Of a stretch of 9,012 nt of DNA, positions 1 through 6,112 are shown piece after piece. A model generated the notes under the pieces. It did not search any database. It saw only the letters and a list, made by a program, of their open reading frames with translations, and was not told the origin of the DNA. The DNA lies in NCBI GenBank assembly GCA_900754085.1, contig CAAEBO010000023.1, forward strand, positions 1 through 9,012, read 5' to 3'. Position 1 is the stretch's first letter; every line of letters starts with the position of its first letter. The stretch is from Clostridia bacterium. GTDB taxonomy: Bacteria > Bacillota > Clostridia > TANB77 > CAG-508. The translations under genes and the position numbers were made by a program.

Positions 1-402
1 AATTATGAAAATAAATATTTAATAAAAGAGTATTATAATGAAGATGGTATTATTACAACAGAATGGGTGGATAAGAATATACCTGAATATTTATCTATTA
101 ACGAGAAAACAAAAGAAGAAACTCAAGAAATAAAAATGAAAGATTTTGACAAAGAATATGAAGAAGCTTTATTTTTTAAAACTTTAGATACTATAGGATA
201 TGGAAAGATACTAGTAAACAATATATTAAAGCCTATAAAAATAGAAAACAATTGTTATGTTATTGATTATGAAGATACAACATTTTATGTTAATACTAAT
301 ACAGGAATTATATCAAAAGTTTTTTATGCAAATAATAATGTGTTATGTACATATAAATTAAAAAATAATTCCGTTATTGAAGAGGAAGTTATAAAACCAT
401 AA
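1..402 (+). CDS. Unknown protein, 3' end only (5' end outside window)
   Basis: The reading frame is open from the first base and ends at TAA 400-402, giving 133 visible residues. A GTG at 67 is in frame, but no ribosome binding site precedes it and the frame upstream is uninterrupted, so the gene most likely begins outside the window. The visible part is polar and acidic, with a run rich in Lys and Glu, and ends in alternating beta-like segments (FYVNTNTGIISKVFY, then YKLKNNSVIEEEVIKP). That ending recalls the C-terminal 'ketG-x-x-x ... Y-x-N-x-V-x-e-e-x-x-x-P' pattern of secreted or membrane-anchored clostridial proteins. This is an impression, not an identification, and no catalytic motif is visible. 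The gene ends against a bidirectional hairpin and converges on the MobV pseudogene. Confidence 0.65.
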   Translation, partial: NYENKYLIKEYYNEDGIITTEWVDKNIPEYLSINEKTKEETQEIKMKDFDKEYEEALFFKTLDTIGYGKILVNNILKPIKIENNCYVIDYEDTTFYVNTNTGIISKVFYANNNVLCTYKLKNNSVIEEEVIKP

Positions 403-408
403 TAAAAG

Positions 409-440
409 AACGAGCATTTTAAGCTCGTTTCTTTACTTTT
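409..440. terminator. Bidirectional intrinsic terminator
   Basis: AACGAGC (409-415) pairs with GCTCGTT (423-429) around a 7-base loop. A T-rich tract follows on the plus strand (TCTTTACTTTT), and on the minus strand the sequence after the stem is TCTTTTATTATGG. It lies between two convergent genes, the partial gene ending at 402 and the MobV pseudogene ending at 433, and would serve both. Confidence 0.8.
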
Positions 441-1260
441 CAAAATATTGAACAAAATGATTTACTAAACGCTTAAATCTATCAAATGGAAAGTTAAATA
501 GATTTTTAACAACTTCAAAAGTTCTTTCAATATAATTTTTTAATCTATAATTTTCATATTTTAAATTAGTATTTTCTTGTTGTAATTCTTCTAGCCTATT
601 AATAGCTTTATATGATTTACTTAATTGAACTTTTAAGTTGTTTGTATATTTAATTAATTCCTTGTTTTGTTGAATTAATAAAGGGATATTTTTAGTTTCT
701 ATAGGTTTTATTTGTTCTTGTGTTAATTAATATTTTATATTATCATAATTTGTTATTTGTTTTAATTTTTCAGTACTTAAATGTTCATTTTTTTTGATGA
801 GCCTCTTTCTAAATCAAAACCATTATCTATAGTATATTAATAAAAATTATCTTGTAAGCACTTATAATTGTCTTTTCTTTTCCAGTATTTGTTACACGCA
901 ATTTTTTTCTATTGTATTTCCTTTTTATCTTTGGTATGAATAACTGTAACAAATACTAAATGCAAGTGGGGAGTACTTTCGTTTATATGTACTTTAGCAG
1001 ATATAATAATAAATTCACATACAAAATTAGTATAACTTGTAATTCTACACTTTAAATCATTTTCATTTATTAGTTGTTTAATAGATTTTGAATAGGTAGT
1101 ATTACATTGTTTAAGTGAATAATTATTAATAGAATTGTTTTTATCAATATCTTTGTTAGAATAATTAGTATTTTTTTCATTATATTTATATAGACCTGCT
1201 AAATTACCTCTTAGTAAATTTCAAAGCCTTAAAAACTAATATTTTGGGAATTTTTTGTAT
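433..1260 (-). pseudogene. MobV/Pre-type relaxase (plasmid recombination/mobilisation protein), decayed
   Basis: Read on the minus strand, this stretch is a recognisable MobV relaxase, the enzyme that nicks and transfers mobilisable plasmids or elements at oriT. From the N-terminus it shows ALKFTKR (about 1213-1233), RGNLAGLYKYNEKNTNYSN (from 1211 down), the catalytic-histidine signature HINESTPHLH (989-960), IACNKYWKRKDNY, NGFDLERG (about 824-801) and a coiled-coil C-terminus ending ...FNFPFDRFKRLVNHFVQYFEK at stop 433-435. Visible damage: no ATG (ATA at 1260-1258), a 1-base loss near 1212, an in-frame internal deletion near 1000-1015 (about 30 residues usually present between CEFII and IISAKVH are missing), stops at 909-911, 837-839 and 727-729, and a frameshift in the T-run near 787-800. 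The intact family is roughly 400 residues or more, about 270 remain. The left boundary is firm, the right one (1230-1260) is approximate. Confidence 0.88.
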
Positions 1261-1365
1261 ATTGTAAGTTTATTAGTTAGTAGACTTAAAGAAAATTAAT
1301 TAGATGTAAAATAAAAATTTTAATGTTAGTAAGTAGGAAAATATTTTTTAAATAATTAACGAAAA

Positions 1366-1394
1366 TTGAAATTTTTTGTTAAAAATAGTATACT
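1366..1394 (+). promoter_or_regulatory. Sigma-A-type promoter of the HEPN gene
   Basis: TTGAAA (1366-1371), a 17-base spacer and TATACT (1389-1394) form a near-consensus vegetative promoter. Transcription would start around 1400-1402, giving a leader of about 33 bases with GGGAGGAAGA (1421-1430) as ribosome binding site. The HEPN gene is therefore transcribed alone. The rest of the gap between the relaxase remnant and this promoter (1261-1365) is AT-rich and shows nothing I can name. Confidence 0.8.
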
Positions 1395-1434
1395 TAAGCA
1401 AAATAATACTTACTAAATAAGGGAGGAAGACAAA

Positions 1435-2793
1435 ATGTTAGTAGAAAATTTTAGCAAATATGTAGATGAAATCCAGGGGATAAAACTAACAATGGAAGCA
1501 TTAACAGAAAGTTTACCAAAAAAGATAAATCAAGATGCACAAAAATATAAATTTGCTATATTATTGGATTTATATTTATCTTTAAAGGTAGATGGCAAGG
1601 TTGATAGGAAATTAGAGAGTTATATGCAAAGATTCGTAGAGATAAAATCTATTGATACTGAAAATAAATCAGTAATATATAATTGGAAAAAATCTTCTGA
1701 TTTAAAAGGAAAAATTTTAAATGTAGAACAAAGTAAAAAAATGGTAGCAAAATATCAAGAGACTATTGATACAATGTATGATAATTTATTGATTTCAATA
1801 ATGATAAAGTTTGAAAATATAATTACAGATATATTTAGAAATATAATAACTAAATATACGGAAGTATATTTGAACAATAAAAATGTAAAATATACAGATA
1901 TTTTAAAAGTAAAAGATATAGAAGAAATGAAAAAAATGGTCATAGATGAAGAAATAGAAAACATAATGAGACAAAATATATTTGAATGGATAAAAATATT
2001 GAAGGACAAGCATTCTGTAAAAATAGATACGGAGAATTCGTATTTTAAACAATTTATAGAAGCATATTATAGAAGAAATATATTAGTACATAATGATGGA
2101 ATAATAAATGATGATTATATATTTGGACTAAAAAAAGCAGACATTGAATTTAAAGCAGAGTATAAAGGTAAAAGAATGATAATTGATAAAAATTATATTT
2201 TACAAGTGATAGATGCATCTATATATACAATCTTCAATTTTATATATAATTTAATAAAATTGTATCCAGAAGAAAATGAAAGCATTGCGAACGAAATTTT
2301 AGCATATGGAATGGATTTAATAATTTTAAGAAAATATAATTTAGCTAGGGAATTGTTCTGTAAATTGAAAGTAAATAAAAATGTTACAGAAGAAATAAGA
2401 ATATATAGCCAAATTAATTATTGGCAAACATTCAAATGGAATAATGAATTTGAAAACATAAAAGCTGAAGTAGAAAAATTTGATGTATCAGCAAGTAATG
2501 AAGTAATACAATTAGCCGTATATGCATTATTAGATAATTATGAAAAAATTTTTGAAATAGTAAATAGAAAATTTTCTAATAATAATGAAGATTATGAATT
2601 AGCAGCAATGTTAGAAGAATGGCCTATATTTCAAGATGTAAGAAAACAAGATAAATATAATGAAATGAAGGAGCAGTATCCAAATGTATTTTATGACAAA
2701 GAAACTATTAAAGATGATGATAAAACTAGTGAAAAGGTAATAAAACAAGATAAAGGAAAGTTTGAAATGGAGATTAATTTTACTCTAGAATAA
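1435..2793 (+). CDS. HEPN-domain protein, candidate RNase of phage defence or toxin type
   Basis: A 452-residue, almost wholly helical soluble protein with no signal peptide or membrane segment. Residues 210-228 read AYYRRNILVHNDGIINDDY. The R214-N215-x3-H219 motif followed by N-D-G-I is the hallmark of HEPN ribonucleases, and the flanking wording is close to the 'RRN-x-x-V-H-N-x-G-I-x-x-x-Y' form common in RiboL-PSP-type and abortive-infection HEPN proteins. The preceding helices (about 105-210) and following ones (about 250-280) would complete the bundle. Residues 280-420 look like repeat-type helices (TPR-like), and the last 30 are Lys/Asp-rich and probably disordered. Start ATG 1435 has GGGAGGAAGA 4 bases upstream and a good promoter. 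No nucleotidyltransferase (MNT) antitoxin gene adjoins, so if it is a toxin it is solo or self-controlled. The gene is intact while its mobile-element neighbours are broken. HEPN assignment rests on the motif and helical context; cleavage activity and defence role are inferred. Confidence 0.85.
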   Translation: MLVENFSKYVDEIQGIKLTMEALTESLPKKINQDAQKYKFAILLDLYLSLKVDGKVDRKLESYMQRFVEIKSIDTENKSVIYNWKKSSDLKGKILNVEQSKKMVAKYQETIDTMYDNLLISIMIKFENIITDIFRNIITKYTEVYLNNKNVKYTDILKVKDIEEMKKMVIDEEIENIMRQNIFEWIKILKDKHSVKIDTENSYFKQFIEAYYRRNILVHNDGIINDDYIFGLKKADIEFKAEYKGKRMIIDKNYILQVIDASIYTIFNFIYNLIKLYPEENESIANEILAYGMDLIILRKYNLARELFCKLKVNKNVTEEIRIYSQINYWQTFKWNNEFENIKAEVEKFDVSASNEVIQLAVYALLDNYEKIFEIVNRKFSNNNEDYELAAMLEEWPIFQDVRKQDKYNEMKEQYPNVFYDKETIKDDDKTSEKVIKQDKGKFEMEINFTLE

Positions 2794-2828
2794 ATTTCCT
2801 CCAGCATAGCTGGGGGAAATTTATTTGT
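2790..2828 (+). terminator. Strong hairpin overlapping the HEPN stop codon
   Basis: ATAAATTTCCTCCAGC (2790-2804/5) pairs with GCTGGGGGAAATTTAT (2809-2824) around a three-base ATA loop, with one G-T pair. The left arm contains the TAA stop. The 3' tail (TTGTAT) is a poor U tract, but the stem's own right arm is T-rich. Confidence 0.7.
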
Positions 2829-2838
2829 ATCTTAAAAA

Positions 2839-2887
2839 GGCATCAGATTTAAGGTGAAAAATAGCCAAATCTGGTGCCACTTTTTTA
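2839..2887 (+). terminator. Second intrinsic terminator behind the HEPN gene
   Basis: GGCATCAGATTT (2839-2850) pairs with AAATCTGGTGCC (2867-2878) with one G-T pair and a 16-base loop, followed by ACTTTTTTAGG. Together with the hairpin just upstream it makes a tandem terminator that insulates the HEPN gene from what follows. The rest of the gap to 3046 is AT-rich; TTGCGT at 2924-2929 with TATAAA at 2945-2950 is at best a weak promoter (15-base spacing). Confidence 0.8.
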
Positions 2888-3046
2888 GGTTATTTCACAA
2901 TATAGATTATAAATACTTTATTTTTGCGTTAAAAAATGATAATATATAAAGGCTTACATAAAGGTGAGAAACAAAAGAATTATTATTTAATTTATTTATT
3001 TTACACAAGATAACCTTAAAAATTTACCCATTAGGGAGGTGAGGTT

Positions 3047-3430
3047 ATGAGTGATAATGGAGTAGAAAAACAATTTGATACATATATTAAGAAAACTATA
3101 AAAAATGCTATATTAGATGTTAAAAAATATGAAACGAGAAAAGAGTACAGAGAAGTATCTTTTGAAACTTTAATAAGTGAGAAAGATATATCTGTGCCTT
3201 TTTTATTTCATATAAATGCAAATAAAATAGAAGATTATATTGAAAATGAAAAATTCTATCAAATTATTTCAAATTTAAAACTTATGCAGAAAAAAGTCCT
3301 AAAATTAAAAATAGTATATCAATACACTTCAGAATAAATAGCAAAAATACTGAATAGAAGTAATAGCAGAGTCAAACACATTTATAGTGACACTATTAGA
3401 GAAATAGCAAAGAAAATGAAGGAGGAGTAA
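3047..3430 (+). pseudogene. Tn916 Orf7-like sigma-70-family regulator, cut by an in-frame stop
   Basis: ATG 3047 follows GGGAGGTGAGG, and the frame runs 96 residues to TAA 3335-3337. The same frame then continues without a break to TAA 3428-3430 as IAKILNRSNSRVKHIYSDTI and REIAKKMKEE. Joined, the 127 codons match the layout of the small sigma-like protein of Tn916-type elements: EKQFDTYIKKTIKN and REVSFETL near the N-terminus, then LKLMQKKVLKLKIVYQYTSE-(stop)-IAKILNRSNSRV, a region-4-like helix-turn-helix. The stop sits exactly where Glu is usual (Y-T-x-E-E-I-A), so a single GAA-to-TAA change explains it. As it stands the product would lack the DNA-binding half. Such proteins normally help control excision or transfer genes of integrative conjugative elements; here no integrase or transfer genes remain nearby. 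Family assignment is by recognition of pattern, and is strong for 'sigma-70 region 4-like', moderate for 'Orf7'. Confidence 0.8.
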
Positions 3431-3433
3431 ACA

Positions 3434-3526
3434 ATGATTATTGAAAATTTAATTAAAGTAAAAAAAGGCTCTTCAAGTGCAACAGAAGATATTTTAAAGG
3501 ACTATGATAAGTATATTTATTTTTGA
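3434..3526 (+). pseudogene. N-terminal stub of a Tn916 Orf8-like HTH protein
   Basis: ATG 3434 lies 3 bases after the sigma-like gene's original stop, with GGAGGAG (3421-3427) as ribosome binding site. It encodes only 30 residues, with ENLIKVKKGSSSATEDILKD and YDKYIYF, before TGA 3524-3526. This resembles the first 30 residues of the helix-turn-helix 'conjugative transposon-like' family (pattern LI-x-x-A-K-x-G-D-x-x-A-x-x-x-I-L-x-x-y-x-x-y-I), whose members have about 65-80 residues and sit directly behind the sigma-like gene, as here. The C-terminal helix-turn-helix part is missing and the downstream sequence does not resume it in any frame I tried. It is probably a deletion remnant with no function. 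Confidence 0.6.
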
Positions 3527-3551
3527 ATAGGAAAAAGCGTTAAGCAAGAAC

Positions 3552-3596
3552 AAAAAGAGTGTAGATTATACCTTGTATAACTGCATTCTTTTTTGT
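3552..3596 (+). terminator. Intrinsic terminator after the regulator remnants
   Basis: AAAAAGAGTGTAGATTATAC (3552-3571) pairs with GTATAACTGCATTCTTTTTT (3575-3594) around a CTT loop, with G-T pairs and one bulged A. It closes the mobile-element remnant. Its right arm also overlaps a possible promoter for the next gene. Confidence 0.75.
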
Positions 3597-3602
3597 TATA
3601 AT
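3573..3602 (+). promoter_or_regulatory. Possible promoter overlapping the terminator
   Basis: TTGTAT (3573-3578), an 18-base spacer and a perfect TATAAT (3597-3602). A start site about 7 bases on would fall at 3608-3610, leaving almost no leader before ATG 3613, so the mRNA would be near-leaderless, or translation would begin at GTG 3619. Confidence 0.45.
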
Positions 3603-3612
3603 TTATTAGGTG

Positions 3613-3735
3613 ATGAAAGTGGAGAAAACAATATTATATTTGATAAGACATTCAGAACAATTTAGAGAGTATGTTAATTTAGAAAAAACGCAAGAAGAGA
3701 ATGAAAAAATAATATTATCAATAGAAGGATATTAA
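3613..3735 (+). pseudogene. Histidine phosphatase (phosphoglycerate-mutase-like) N-terminal fragment
   Basis: The 40-residue frame begins MKVEKTILYLIRHSEQFREY, goes on to VNLEKTQEENEKIILSIEGY and then hits TAA 3733-3735. TILYLIRHSEQ is the first strand plus the catalytic RH motif of the histidine phosphatase superfamily, where the His is transiently phosphorylated, and K-I-I-L-S-x-E-G is the usual next block, after which E-x-Q-A-x-x-L should follow. Everything after that, including the second catalytic His, is gone: the family is normally about 190-230 residues. The break is followed at once by the methyltransferase gene, and GAAGGA at its end now acts as that gene's ribosome binding site, so a deletion probably joined the two. 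ATG 3613 has AGGTG directly before it; GTG 3619 would be better spaced from the same AGGTG. Confidence 0.7.
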
Positions 3736-3740
3736 TATTA

Positions 3741-4326
3741 ATGGGAAATATACAAGAATATTATAAAAATACAGAAAATGCTTTACCACATCCTATGGTT
3801 AGAAAATTTATAAATATGAATATTAAACCAACGAATGCTATCGACTTAGGTTGCGGAGCGGGCAGAGATACAATATATTTAATAAAAAATGGCTGGAAAG
3901 TGTTAGCAATAGATAAAGAGGATAACCAGGAGATTATATCAAGCAAATTAAACAATGAAGAAATAAAAAGGTTTAAATTTAAGCGTTCAAACTTTGAAAA
4001 CTTAGAATTAGAGAATAATAGTTTATTAGTAGCTAATTTTAGTATTCCATTTTGCAATAAATGTTATTTTGATAGTTTTTGGAATAAAATATCTAATAGC
4101 ATTTTAAAAGAACGGATACTTTGTTGGAAACTTTTTTGGATTAAATGATTCATGGGCAAAAACAAAAGGGCAAATGGTATTTTTATCAAAAGAGCAAGTT
4201 TTAGAATTATTTAAAGATTCATTTGAAATAATAGAATGCAGTGAAGTTGATAAAGATGGAAAGACAGGGCTGGGAAATATAAAACACTGGCATATTTATA
4301 ATATAATAGCGAAAAAAATAATGTGA
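3741..4326 (+). pseudogene. Class I SAM-dependent methyltransferase (TehB-like), one frameshift
   Basis: The first frame gives EYYKNTENALPHPMVRKFI, then the SAM-binding motif I AIDLGCGAGRDT (residues 33-44), GWKVLAIDKE (51-60, the acidic ribose-binding end of strand 2) and ISNSILKE at about residue 124. It then drifts into nonsense and stops at 4148. Skipping base C4113 restores the family sequence: GYFVGNFFGLNDSWAKTKGQ, VFLSKEQVLELF, then IIECSEVDKDGKTGLGNIKH and W-H-I-Y-N to TGA 4324-4326, a full-length enzyme of 194 residues. The fold and motifs are those of the small methyltransferases annotated as TehB or tellurite-resistance type; the true substrate is unknown. Apart from this site both halves are clean, so the lesion is recent, an assembly error, or a recoding site (the codon is CGG). 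Ribosome binding site AGAAGGA at 3723-3729 is 11 bases from ATG, rather far. Confidence 0.8.
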
Positions 4327-4356
4327 ATTTAATTAGATGTAATATGGAGAAGAAAT

Positions 4357-4809
4357 ATGAAAATATATAACCTAAAAAATAAATTGAAATATTTGGACGA
4401 AGTTGCAAAGCTAGAATATGAAGAATGGGCTAAAAACAAAGAAGAAAATAGAGAAAAAAGAATTGAAAAGAAAAAGGAAAAAATATGTAGTATGTTTCAA
4501 AATAAATCATTTTGTAAATTAATTCTAGTAGATAATGATAAATTAATTGGTTTTATATCACTTTTTCCATCAGACTGTGAAGAAGAAAGCACATTAACAC
4601 CTTGGTATGCAACAATGTATGTAAAAAAAGAATATAGAAACCATGGATATTCAAAAATATTAAATGACGCAATATTAAATGAAGCTAAGCATAGAGATTT
4701 TAAGACAATATATTTAAAAACAACATTAAAAAATTATTATGAAAAGTTTGGAGCAACTTTTATAAAGCAACTAAAATCAAGTGAATATTTATATAAATTT
4801 GAACTTTAG
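4357..4809 (+). CDS. GNAT-family N-acetyltransferase
   Basis: A 150-residue protein, typical length for a single GNAT domain, which transfers acetyl from acetyl-CoA to an amine. Seen: a helical, very Lys/Glu-rich N-terminal part (residues 10-48), LILVDNDKLIGFISLFPSD (strands 2-3, 55-73), TPWYATMYVKKEYRNHGYSK (81-100), which is motif A with the CoA pyrophosphate loop R94-N-H-G97-Y-S, and YYEKFGATFI (127-136), the usual motif B ending. The last loop residue is Ser where Gly or Ala is typical, which is tolerated in the family. Substrate cannot be read from sequence. Start ATG 4357 has GGAGAAG 4 bases upstream. It follows the frameshifted methyltransferase by 30 bases without a terminator between them, so they likely form one transcript. 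It is the only intact gene in this decayed cluster. Confidence 0.88.
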   Translation: MKIYNLKNKLKYLDEVAKLEYEEWAKNKEENREKRIEKKKEKICSMFQNKSFCKLILVDNDKLIGFISLFPSDCEEESTLTPWYATMYVKKEYRNHGYSKILNDAILNEAKHRDFKTIYLKTTLKNYYEKFGATFIKQLKSSEYLYKFEL

Positions 4810-4880
4810 AGGAGGATTATATATTAAGTACAAAAAAATTTGGAGAAATCTTACTAAGTAATAATTTACAAAATAAATAG
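4808..4880 (+). pseudogene. Possible dead start of a PilB/GspE-like gene
   Basis: A very good ribosome binding site AGAGGAGG (4808-4815) overlaps the acetyltransferase stop. Eight bases on, where a start codon should be, stands TTA (4824-4826), followed by STKKFGEILLSNNLQNK and TAG 4878-4880. K-K-x-G-E-I-L-x-x-x-x-L is how the N-terminal domain of type IV pilus or type II secretion ATPases (PilB/GspE) commonly begins. A TTG-to-TTA change plus truncation would explain it. Only 18 residues are available, so the family match is weak; the placed ribosome binding site without a start codon is the firmer observation. Confidence 0.3.
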
Positions 4881-4886
4881 CTAGAC

Positions 4887-4936
4887 AAAGAATAAGATTT
4901 ATGATAACATAAAAAAACGTTGTTATTCTTTTTTAT
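4887..4936 (+). terminator. Intrinsic terminator after the acetyltransferase cluster
   Basis: AAAGAATAA (4887-4895) pairs with TTATTCTTT (4923-4931), with an inner ATAACA/TGTTAT pairing as an alternative, followed by TTTTTATAC. The stem is AT-only apart from one pair, so strength is moderate. Confidence 0.55.
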
Positions 4937-4950
4937 ACAGTAAAAAATAC

Positions 4951-5002
4951 AGCAAATATAAGAACTTTTATTAATCTAGAGATCTTATGATTGCTTTTTT
5001 TA
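4951..5002 (+). terminator. Terminator-like hairpin in the antiporter leader
   Basis: AGCAAATATAAGAAC (4951-4965) pairs with GATCTTATGATTGCT (4981-4995) with two mismatches and one G-T pair, loop of 15 bases, followed at once by TTTTTTATAC. It ends about 30 bases before the antiporter ATG, and I find no good promoter between it and the gene (TATACT at 5001-5006 has no -35 partner at normal distance). It could be a second terminator for the upstream cluster or an attenuator of the antiporter gene. Confidence 0.55.
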
Positions 5003-5030
5003 TACTTTAAAACTAAGGAAGGGGAAAGAA

Positions 5031-5990
5031 ATGTTATTATCAATAGGACTAATAATTTTAGGATTTGTATTACTTATAAAAGGAGCTGACTTTCTGGTAG
5101 AAGGAAGTAGTAATATAGCAAAAAAATTTCATATACCAGAAATAATAATAGGATTAACAATAGTATCTATAGGAACATCAATGCCAGAATTATTTGTAAG
5201 CACTACATCTAGCATAAATGGATATGCAGATATGTCAATAGGTAATATTATAGGAAGTAATTTATGCAATTTATTATTAATATTAGGATTGTCTGCATTA
5301 ATAAGACCAATCAAATTTCAAAGAGAAACAAGATTAATAGAAATGCCAATGTGCTTAATTGTTACAATTATTTTTATGATATTCTGCAATACTTCAGGAT
5401 CAATACAAAAAAGTGAAGCAGTAGTATTAATTATTTTATTTATACTATTCATAATATATACAATTGTAATGGCAAAAAAAGGAGAACAATTCGATAAAGA
5501 AGATGACGTTGCAGAAACAAAAACCGAAAATAAAAAAATACCAATAGCCAAAAACATAATATTTATTATATTAGGAATTATTGGATTAAAAATTGGTGGA
5601 GACTTAACTGTAGATAATGCTCTAATAATTGCTAGACAATTTAATGTAAGTGAAAAAATAATAGGTTTAACAATACTTGCAATAGGTACAAGCTTACCAG
5701 AATTAGTAACAAGTGTTACAGCAGCAATAAAAGGAAATAGTGATATTGCTATAGGAAATATAATAGGATCAAATATATTTAACATATTATTCATTATTGG
5801 AGTTTCAGCAGTAATTTCTCCATTAGCATACAATTTTACATATAATATTCAAATGGTAATATTAATAATTGCAATGTTAGTATTATCATTATTCCCAATA
5901 ATACCACCAAAAAATGAAATGAGTAGGATGAATGGAGCAATATATTTAATACTATATGCAATATATATGGCAATTCTATTTGTAGTATAA
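5031..5990 (+). CDS. Calcium/sodium antiporter, CaCA family (YrbG-like)
   Basis: A 319-residue polytopic membrane protein, the normal length for prokaryotic K+-independent or K+-dependent Na+/Ca2+ exchanger homologues, which expel Ca2+ using the Na+ or H+ gradient. Two inverted alpha-repeats are plain: residues 39-77 (IIIGLTIVSIGTSMPEL ... GNIIGSN) and 210-248 (IIGLTILAIGTSLPEL ... GNIIGSN). The paired GTS[ML]PEL motifs (48-54 and 219-225) carry the ion-binding Glu 53 and Glu 224. About ten hydrophobic segments are visible, five in each half, separated by a polar cytoplasmic loop at about 148-172 (KKGEQFDKEDDVAETKTENK). Start ATG 5031 follows GGAAGGGG. It appears to be a single-gene unit: a hairpin precedes it and it converges on a minus-strand gene across a strong terminator. 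Which cation it prefers is not decided by the sequence. Confidence 0.95.
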   Translation: MLLSIGLIILGFVLLIKGADFLVEGSSNIAKKFHIPEIIIGLTIVSIGTSMPELFVSTTSSINGYADMSIGNIIGSNLCNLLLILGLSALIRPIKFQRETRLIEMPMCLIVTIIFMIFCNTSGSIQKSEAVVLIILFILFIIYTIVMAKKGEQFDKEDDVAETKTENKKIPIAKNIIFIILGIIGLKIGGDLTVDNALIIARQFNVSEKIIGLTILAIGTSLPELVTSVTAAIKGNSDIAIGNIIGSNIFNILFIIGVSAVISPLAYNFTYNIQMVILIIAMLVLSLFPIIPPKNEMSRMNGAIYLILYAIYMAILFVV

Positions 5991-6065
5991 AATCTTTAAT
6001 AGACAGAAATAAATTTAATTAGTGTGTTATCTTAAAGTATAGAATTAGAAGAAAATATAAAAAAC

Positions 6066-6108
6066 AAAAGTAAAGCAGTAAAACGAATAGTTTTACTGCT
6101 TTACTTTT
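6066..6108. terminator. Perfect bidirectional terminator, 19-bp stem
   Basis: AAAAGTAAAGCAGTAAAAC (6066-6084) and GTTTTACTGCTTTACTTTT (6090-6108) are exact reverse complements around the loop GAATA. On the minus strand the stem is followed by GTTTTTTATATTTT, a good U tract for the gene at 6113-6577. On the plus strand the arm itself supplies the T run for the antiporter transcript. Confidence 0.92.
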
Positions 6109-6112
6109 AGGC

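Noticed and set aside
67..402. GTG 67 as start of a complete 111-residue protein
   Set aside because: No ribosome binding site, and the frame is open to the window edge.
1755..2009. Minus-strand frame inside the HEPN gene
   Set aside because: Hydrophobic only because the plus strand is Lys/Asn/Ile-rich; no start signal.
4887..5030. Manganese-type (yybP-ykoY) or other known riboswitch before the antiporter
   Set aside because: The leader is too short and has none of the conserved loops I know; only a simple hairpin is visible.
5318..5833. A 171-residue open frame on the minus strand inside the antiporter gene
   Set aside because: It mirrors the plus-strand gene, which has two clear alpha-repeats. 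The minus frame has no ribosome binding site and no family pattern.
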